Assembly (NCBI RefSeq): GCF_001718835.1
Contig: NZ_CP013443.1
Span: forward strand, 1,922,001 to 1,986,000
Length of the DNA stretch: 64,000 nt
Source of the DNA: Burkholderia cepacia
Lineage (GTDB): Bacteria > Pseudomonadota > Gammaproteobacteria > Burkholderiales > Burkholderiaceae
Direction: 5' to 3'
Both the position numbers and the translations under genes were made by a program. Below the pieces are notes generated by a model, which was not told the origin of the DNA, did no database searches, and worked only from the letters and a program-made list of their open reading frames with translations. Each line of letters starts with the position of its first letter. Position 1 is the stretch's first letter. Below are positions 60,191 to 64,000 of this stretch, piece by piece.

Positions 60191-60460
60191 ATGGCTTTTC
60201 CTACCAGCGTCAACGACCAGATCACCGATTCCGTCACGCAGGCCAACACGAAAGTGTTGGGCGACGCGCCGGCCATCGCGATGGGCAACCTCTACCAGGC
60301 TACGGCGCAAGCCCTGGCCAACGCGGCCCACAACGCCACCAATGCGCAGCAGCAGAGCTACGTCACCGCGCAAGCCGCCACCACGATGGGCGTCGCGACG
60401 CTGTATTCGCTCGACACGGCCACGACCGGGGTAGCCACCACGAAGATCCTCGGCACCTGA
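60191..60460 (+). CDS. rebB: RebB-family R-body structural protein 2
   Basis: An 89-residue RebB protein, almost the same as the upstream copy for its first 70 residues, with AIAMGNLYQATAQALANAAH and the YSLDTATTGVATTKILGT tail. A GGAG site precedes the ATG and it lies 34 bases after the first copy. It is probably co-transcribed and a subunit of the same ribbon. Confidence 0.88.
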   Translation: MAFPTSVNDQITDSVTQANTKVLGDAPAIAMGNLYQATAQALANAAHNATNAQQQSYVTAQAATTMGVATLYSLDTATTGVATTKILGT

Positions 60461-60498
60461 GGATTGCCGGAAACAGTTGACCCCAAGGAGTTGAACAC

Positions 60499-60765
60499 AT
60501 GGCCTTTCCTACAGCCGTCAATGACCAGGTCACCGATTCGGTGACGCAGGGGAACACCCAGGTGTTGGGCGTATCGCCGGCCGTTGCAATGGGCAACCTT
60601 TACCAGGCTACGGCGCAGGCGTTGGCCAACGCGGCCCACAACGCCACGCTGGCGCAGCAGCAGATGTACGTTACGGCGCAAGCCGCAACCACGATGGGTG
60701 TCGCGCTGCTGTACTCGTTGGATACCGGCAGTACGGCAATGGCGACCAAGAAGATCCTCGGCTGA
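60499..60765 (+). CDS. rebB: RebB-family R-body structural protein 3
   Basis: An 88-residue RebB protein (MAFPTAVNDQVTDSVTQGNT, VSPAVAMGNLYQATAQALAN, LAQQQMYVTAQAATTMGVAL). It is diverged from copies 1 and 2, mostly at scattered positions, but keeps the same blocks. AAGGAG stands before the ATG. It lies 38 bases after copy 2, in a polycistronic arrangement. Confidence 0.88.
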   Translation: MAFPTAVNDQVTDSVTQGNTQVLGVSPAVAMGNLYQATAQALANAAHNATLAQQQMYVTAQAATTMGVALLYSLDTGSTAMATKKILG

Positions 60766-60824
60766 GGGCTCATGCGTTGATCACCGGCCCCCACCTGTCA
60801 TCCAAACATTAAGGAGCATGAATC

Positions 60825-61097
60825 ATGGCATTTCCGACATCAGTCAACAGCCAGATCACCGATTCGGTTTCGCAAGTCAACACGAAAGTCCTGGGCGACG
60901 CGCCATCGGTCGCGATGGGAAATCTGTACGTGGCGACGAGCCAAGCGCTTTCGAATGCCGCTCATAACGCGACGAACAACCAGCAACAGTCCTACGTGAC
61001 GATGCAGGCGTCCACCACGCAGGCCGTATCCACGCTGCTGACGGTGGAAACGGGCACCACGGGCGCTGCCACCGCGGAGATTCTCGGCCTGAAATAA
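60825..61097 (+). CDS. rebB: RebB-family R-body structural protein 4
   Basis: A 90-residue RebB protein starting MAFPTSVNSQITDSVSQVNT, with SVAMGNLYVATSQALSNAAHN and the more divergent tail VSTLLTVETGTTGAATAEILG. AAGGAG precedes the ATG. The residues replacing the hydrophobic YSLDT block (LLTVETG) make it the most divergent of the first four copies. Confidence 0.87.
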   Translation: MAFPTSVNSQITDSVSQVNTKVLGDAPSVAMGNLYVATSQALSNAAHNATNNQQQSYVTMQASTTQAVSTLLTVETGTTGAATAEILGLK

Positions 61098-61185
61098 CCG
61101 CGCATGACGCCCGCGGCCGACGCACTGTGGCACGCGGGCGCCGCGCGCATCGGCTATCGGGTACCCGGCAGCACCGGCCCGCGCG

Positions 61186-61380
61186 ATGCCACAGCTCGCC
61201 GTAGATCAAACGGCCGCCGCCGCGATGGCCATGACCTATCTCGCGATGGCCGACAGCATCGGCATCGCGATGAGCAATGCCGTGGCCAACCAGCAGCGCG
61301 GCCAGGTCGTCGCCGGCGCGGCCACGACCCAGGTTCTCGCATTGATCATCGCAAAGGGAAGCCAACAGGGAAGCAAATAG
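61186..61380 (+). CDS. Short RebB-like protein
   Basis: A 64-residue protein (MPQLAVDQTAAAAMAMTYLA) that aligns with the middle and end of the RebB fold (AAAMAMTYLAMADSIGIAMS, QVVAGAATTQVLALII) but lacks the usual VNDQITD N-terminus. It has no good ribosome site and starts 88 bases after copy 4, so a longer or non-standard start is possible; the upstream frame is open to 61108 but has no start codon. It ends two bases before the next gene. Confidence 0.65.
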   Translation: MPQLAVDQTAAAAMAMTYLAMADSIGIAMSNAVANQQRGQVVAGAATTQVLALIIAKGSQQGSK

Positions 61381-61382
61381 CC

Positions 61383-61916
61383 ATGACCACCGACAACAGC
61401 ACCGTCAACAGCCAGATCGTCGACGCCGTCAGCAACGTCGTCACGCTGACAACCGGCCAATCGCCGTCGCAAGCGTTCGGCATGCTCGACGCCGTCTTGC
61501 TGGAAACGCTCGGCATGGCGATGCATAACGCCGTGAATCGACAGCAAAGCGCCGGCATGATCAATTCGGCCGCGCTGACGGCTGCGTGCGCGAAGATCCT
61601 CGCCGTGCCGTTCCCGGCGCCGCCTCCACCTCCGCCGCCCGCGCCGCCACCGCCGCCCGAAGTGCATCCGCTGCCGGGGCCCGACGAATCAATGTCGCCG
61701 GCCTCCGTCGTGGAGGCCGCCGTCAAGGAAAGCGAGACGGCCTTCGGCGAAGCCAAGGCCGCCCTCGACGAGCTGAAGGCCTCGGCCGACACGGCCGTGA
61801 AGGACGCGGGCGACGCCGAGTATGCGCTGGACCAGTTCGCGCAATCGGTCACGGCCGCGCTGTCGAAGCCGGGCGGCGGCACGCCGAACCACGGCGGACC
61901 GAGCGGCAAGAACTGA
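61383..61916 (+). CDS. RebB-like protein with polyproline linker and helical tail
   Basis: A 177-residue protein. Residues 1-75 are RebB-like (VNSQIVDAVSNVV, AFGMLDAVLLETLGMAMHNA). After AVPFPAPPPPPPPAPPPPPE comes a Pro-rich spacer, then about 70 residues of charged Ala-rich heptad-like sequence (VVEAAVKESETAFGEAKAAL) suggesting a coiled coil, and a short GG-rich end. It could insert one domain in the ribbon and display another, or set ribbon diameter or ends. It is only two bases after the previous gene. Confidence 0.75.
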   Translation: MTTDNSTVNSQIVDAVSNVVTLTTGQSPSQAFGMLDAVLLETLGMAMHNAVNRQQSAGMINSAALTAACAKILAVPFPAPPPPPPPAPPPPPEVHPLPGPDESMSPASVVEAAVKESETAFGEAKAALDELKASADTAVKDAGDAEYALDQFAQSVTAALSKPGGGTPNHGGPSGKN

Positions 61917-61965
61917 AGGATTTCGCGCTGCCTGCTGACACACCCACTCCACCGAAGGAAATGTC

Positions 61966-62313
61966 ATGGATCCCATGAAGGTCAACTCTCAGATCATCGA
62001 CGTCATCAACCAGAGCCAACTGGCGACGATGAGCCCTCAGGTCGTGCTGACGAGTGGTGCGGGAAAGGCTTATCAGTCGGTGGCTCAGTCGACCGCGCTC
62101 GCGGTGCAGGACGCGACGGACGCACTGCGCAACATCTCGACGATCGCGACTACCGCAGCCGGCGTGGCGATGGCGCAGCTTCTCGCCACCGGCAAGCCGC
62201 AATACGCGACGGCGCTCACCCAGGCGCAGGAAATGATGAAGTCCGCAACCGACGACTACGCGAAGATCGGCTCGGTCGCCGCGAACGTGCTCAAGGGATT
62301 CCCGGCCGGCTGA
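61966..62313 (+). CDS. RebB-like protein 7
   Basis: A 115-residue protein with a RebB-like N-terminal half (MKVNSQIIDVINQSQLATMS, AYQSVAQSTALAVQDATDAL, ISTIATTAAGVAMAQLLATG) and a longer C-terminal helix than the short copies (ATALTQAQEMMKSATDDYAK). AAGGA stands before the ATG. It is the last Reb-like gene before the unknown accessory proteins. Confidence 0.8.
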   Translation: MDPMKVNSQIIDVINQSQLATMSPQVVLTSGAGKAYQSVAQSTALAVQDATDALRNISTIATTAAGVAMAQLLATGKPQYATALTQAQEMMKSATDDYAKIGSVAANVLKGFPAG

Positions 62314-62356
62314 AGCGAACCCGTAAGCCCCCGCAGTCCGATCAAGGAGCATCGCC

Positions 62357-63457
62357 ATGACCGTATCCGTTGCCGGCAAGCTGATCCCGCTGCCCAACGC
62401 GCTGTCCGACATCGGACGGCTCGCGCTTGCGTTCATCGACGGCGGGATCGAGTGGCTCGGGTGGGCTGCCAACGCGCCGGCGGCGCGCTATGACTTCGCG
62501 GACGAGACGGAGCTGATCGCCACGGTCCAGCAAGGGCTGCACGCGTCGCGCTACACGCTGCTGCCACAGCTCGGGCTGACGATCAGCCCGGTCAAGCTCA
62601 TGACGCTGAGCCTAGCTGACTTGAACATCCTCGCGCGCGCCGAGAGCGGCGACGGCTCTTCCGTCGTGGCCGCGCAAGTGGCGAAGGTCCTCTCGGAACA
62701 CGGTCTCGTCACCCGCGAGGATCTGGCGGCGGGCGTCAGCTTCCTCGCGCAGTTGGGCGTCAAGTCGGCGCCACTGTTCCAGGCTCTCGGCTTCGACGAC
62801 AGCCTGGCGGTCACGAACCTGATGCACCTGCCGCAGGGCGCACGGCAACAGCCGCTGCAGCAGGAGGCCGCCTCGTTCGCGTTGAAGCAGGCGCGCACGG
62901 TTCACGAGTTCTGCGATTTCTACCGCTTCTACCTCGACTACGCGGAACAACTGAACAGCAGCGCCGCCACGCCCGAGCGACGCGAAGCCGCGGCTGCGGA
63001 CGCCTCGGAAGCGCTGCTGCCGATTCTTTTCGGCGCACTGGACTGTCCGCAGGTGCAGGGCCTGGCAGGTCCGTCCGACGTCGCGCAGACCGTGCGCAAC
63101 TGGCTCGCTCAAGGCCGAATGGTGGGCTTTGCGAGGCTGTCGCAAGGCGCCCAGCAGATCGTTCAGCACACCGCCTACAAGGGTGAAACCGGCGACGCGG
63201 CCAGGCGCATCGTCGAGCTCTTCATGCACGCGGCACAGTCGTTTCTGGCCGCCCACCAGCCCGACAGCGGCACGATGGGCCAGGATGGCGCGACCTGTCT
63301 GTTCCCCGTCGAGTCCGCTCAATTACGAGCCGAATTGCAGTTGAGCGGCAGCGGCGTGATTTCACTGAACGACTTCGGCGCGAGACCCGCCGTGCCGGCG
63401 GCGCTTGCGCCCGCCGTGACGGAAACCGCAATCGCAGAACAGGAGAACGTATCGTGA
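62357..63457 (+). CDS. R-body locus accessory protein, unknown
   Basis: A 366-residue protein without signal peptide or recognised domain. It looks mostly helical (ELIATVQQGLHASRYTLLPQ; ADLNILARAESGDGSS; VQHTAYKGETGDAARRIVEL) with a Glu/Ala-rich C-terminal region. AAGGAG precedes the ATG. Its stop overlaps the next start (GTGA), so it belongs to the same operon. It could be an assembly factor or cargo of the R-body, but nothing in the sequence proves this. Confidence 0.75.
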   Translation: MTVSVAGKLIPLPNALSDIGRLALAFIDGGIEWLGWAANAPAARYDFADETELIATVQQGLHASRYTLLPQLGLTISPVKLMTLSLADLNILARAESGDGSSVVAAQVAKVLSEHGLVTREDLAAGVSFLAQLGVKSAPLFQALGFDDSLAVTNLMHLPQGARQQPLQQEAASFALKQARTVHEFCDFYRFYLDYAEQLNSSAATPERREAAAADASEALLPILFGALDCPQVQGLAGPSDVAQTVRNWLAQGRMVGFARLSQGAQQIVQHTAYKGETGDAARRIVELFMHAAQSFLAAHQPDSGTMGQDGATCLFPVESAQLRAELQLSGSGVISLNDFGARPAVPAALAPAVTETAIAEQENVS

Positions 63458-63771
63458 GCATTCCAAAGATACCGATTTCGAACGCATCCGAACGGCCGGA
63501 AGACTCGCAAGCGGCGGCCGAGCGGCTAAGCGTGCGTGCCCCTTCCGGCGTCGCGCCGTCCATCACGCCGGCCGACGTACCGGCTGAATTCACGAACCCG
63601 CACGCCGCCGTCGCCGACATGCGCAAGGAAGCGCGCGCGAAAGCTCAGCAGATGGTCTTGGAAGCCAAACTGGCGCTGCTGGAATCGCTGCACGCATTGC
63701 ACACCGGCGTAAAGACGGATGTCGTTTCCACCGGTGCGGTTCCAGCTCCGAACAAGCGAGGCACGCGATGA
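63454..63771 (+). CDS. R-body locus accessory protein, helical, unknown
   Basis: A 105-residue protein starting from GTG 63454, which overlaps the previous stop. The N-terminal half is Pro/Ala/Ser-rich and the second half is a charged helix (ADMRKEARAKAQQMVLEAKL). Its stop overlaps the next ATG (ATGA). No homologue recognised; its tight coupling suggests a stoichiometric partner of the neighbouring products. Confidence 0.7.
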   Translation: MSIPKIPISNASERPEDSQAAAERLSVRAPSGVAPSITPADVPAEFTNPHAAVADMRKEARAKAQQMVLEAKLALLESLHALHTGVKTDVVSTGAVPAPNKRGTR

Positions 63772-64000
63772 AACCTCGACGTGACGTATCGGCAACGAAT
63801 CCGCCCGAGTCCATTTCGCAGATCGCCGAAATGCAGGCGCAAGAGGCGGTCGACAACGCGGTCGCGGCCAGCGACAAGGCGATGCGCGCCGCGTTGAACA
63901 GCACGGCGCACGCCGGCGCGGCCGACGGGAGTCATGCCGCGCTCGAGGCGATGGCGTTGGCCGAGCAAGCGCTCGCGGCCGCGTTAAGCGGCGCGGCCGC
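63768..64000 (+). CDS. R-body locus protein, truncated by window end
   Basis: ATG 63768 overlaps the previous stop. The visible 77 codons read MKPRRDVSATNPPESISQIA, then AQEAVDNAVAASDKAMRAAL and an Ala-rich helical pattern. The end lies outside the window. It fits the helical, Ala-rich style of Reb proteins but lacks their VNxQITD motif. Confidence 0.7.
   Translation, partial: MKPRRDVSATNPPESISQIAEMQAQEAVDNAVAASDKAMRAALNSTAHAGAADGSHAALEAMALAEQALAAALSGAA

Noticed and set aside
60191..60765. Reb gene spacing read as a CRISPR-like repeat
   Set aside because: The repeats are 270-base coding units with ribosome sites, not short direct repeats with spacers.

Overview
This window reads as chromosomal DNA of a Burkholderia-type betaproteobacterium. 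It is very GC-rich, dense in GC3-biased genes, and carries gene sets typical of that genus: a 2-ketogluconate operon with PtxS, a ClcB-like chloride channel, RND efflux, a FisR/PDO/SQR sulfide locus, putrescine ABC transport and a bcp-type contact-dependent inhibition (CDI) locus. No rRNA, tRNA or CRISPR array was seen. The assignment is by gene content and composition, not by any search.

Positions 1-26500 are ordinary core or niche metabolism. A minus-strand block holds kguE-kguK-kguT-kguD and ptxS, with an 18-bp perfect LacI-type operator in front of kguE. A divergent LysR/YeiH pair follows, then a ClcB-like channel. Next is a TetR-controlled tripartite efflux operon whose RND pump gene carries two apparent frameshifts. 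A MerR/TipAS regulator, a small secreted protein, a TonB-like anchored protein and a DUF2975/XRE pair come next. A sulfide-oxidation module follows: FisR (three sensor cysteines) faces a -24/-12 promoter that drives persulfide dioxygenase, a phosphatase/rhodanese-like domain fused to sulfide:quinone oxidoreductase, and a TauE/SafE exporter.

Positions 26500-42700 hold a short lower-GC insert, a secreted DUF3472/ricin-like protein, potFGHI, DUF1289, OmpW, a nitronate monooxygenase-like enzyme, an aldehyde dehydrogenase, two small proteins and a response-regulator/histidine-kinase pair.

Positions 42700-59000 form a mosaic island. It contains lipoproteins, an IS630 relic beside what looks like the tail of a second tpsB gene, and a CDI locus (bcpA-bcpI-small ORF-bcpB-lipoprotein). 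bcpA is split by an extra copy of a 10-bp tandem repeat; removing one copy restores a frame of 2825 codons. Behind bcpA lie two group II intron relics, one carrying an IS110 transposase and starting just after the terminator of a truncated ABC-F gene. An integrase N-terminal fragment and a flgN C-terminal fragment mark the rearranged edge.

Positions 59866-64000 (running off the window) are the most unusual part: an R-body (refractile body) locus with seven RebB-like paralogues in a row, one carrying a polyproline linker and a helical tail, followed by three tightly coupled unknown proteins. The accessory genes have no function I can name. The locus sits next to a CDI system, so this stretch holds two different candidate antagonism systems.
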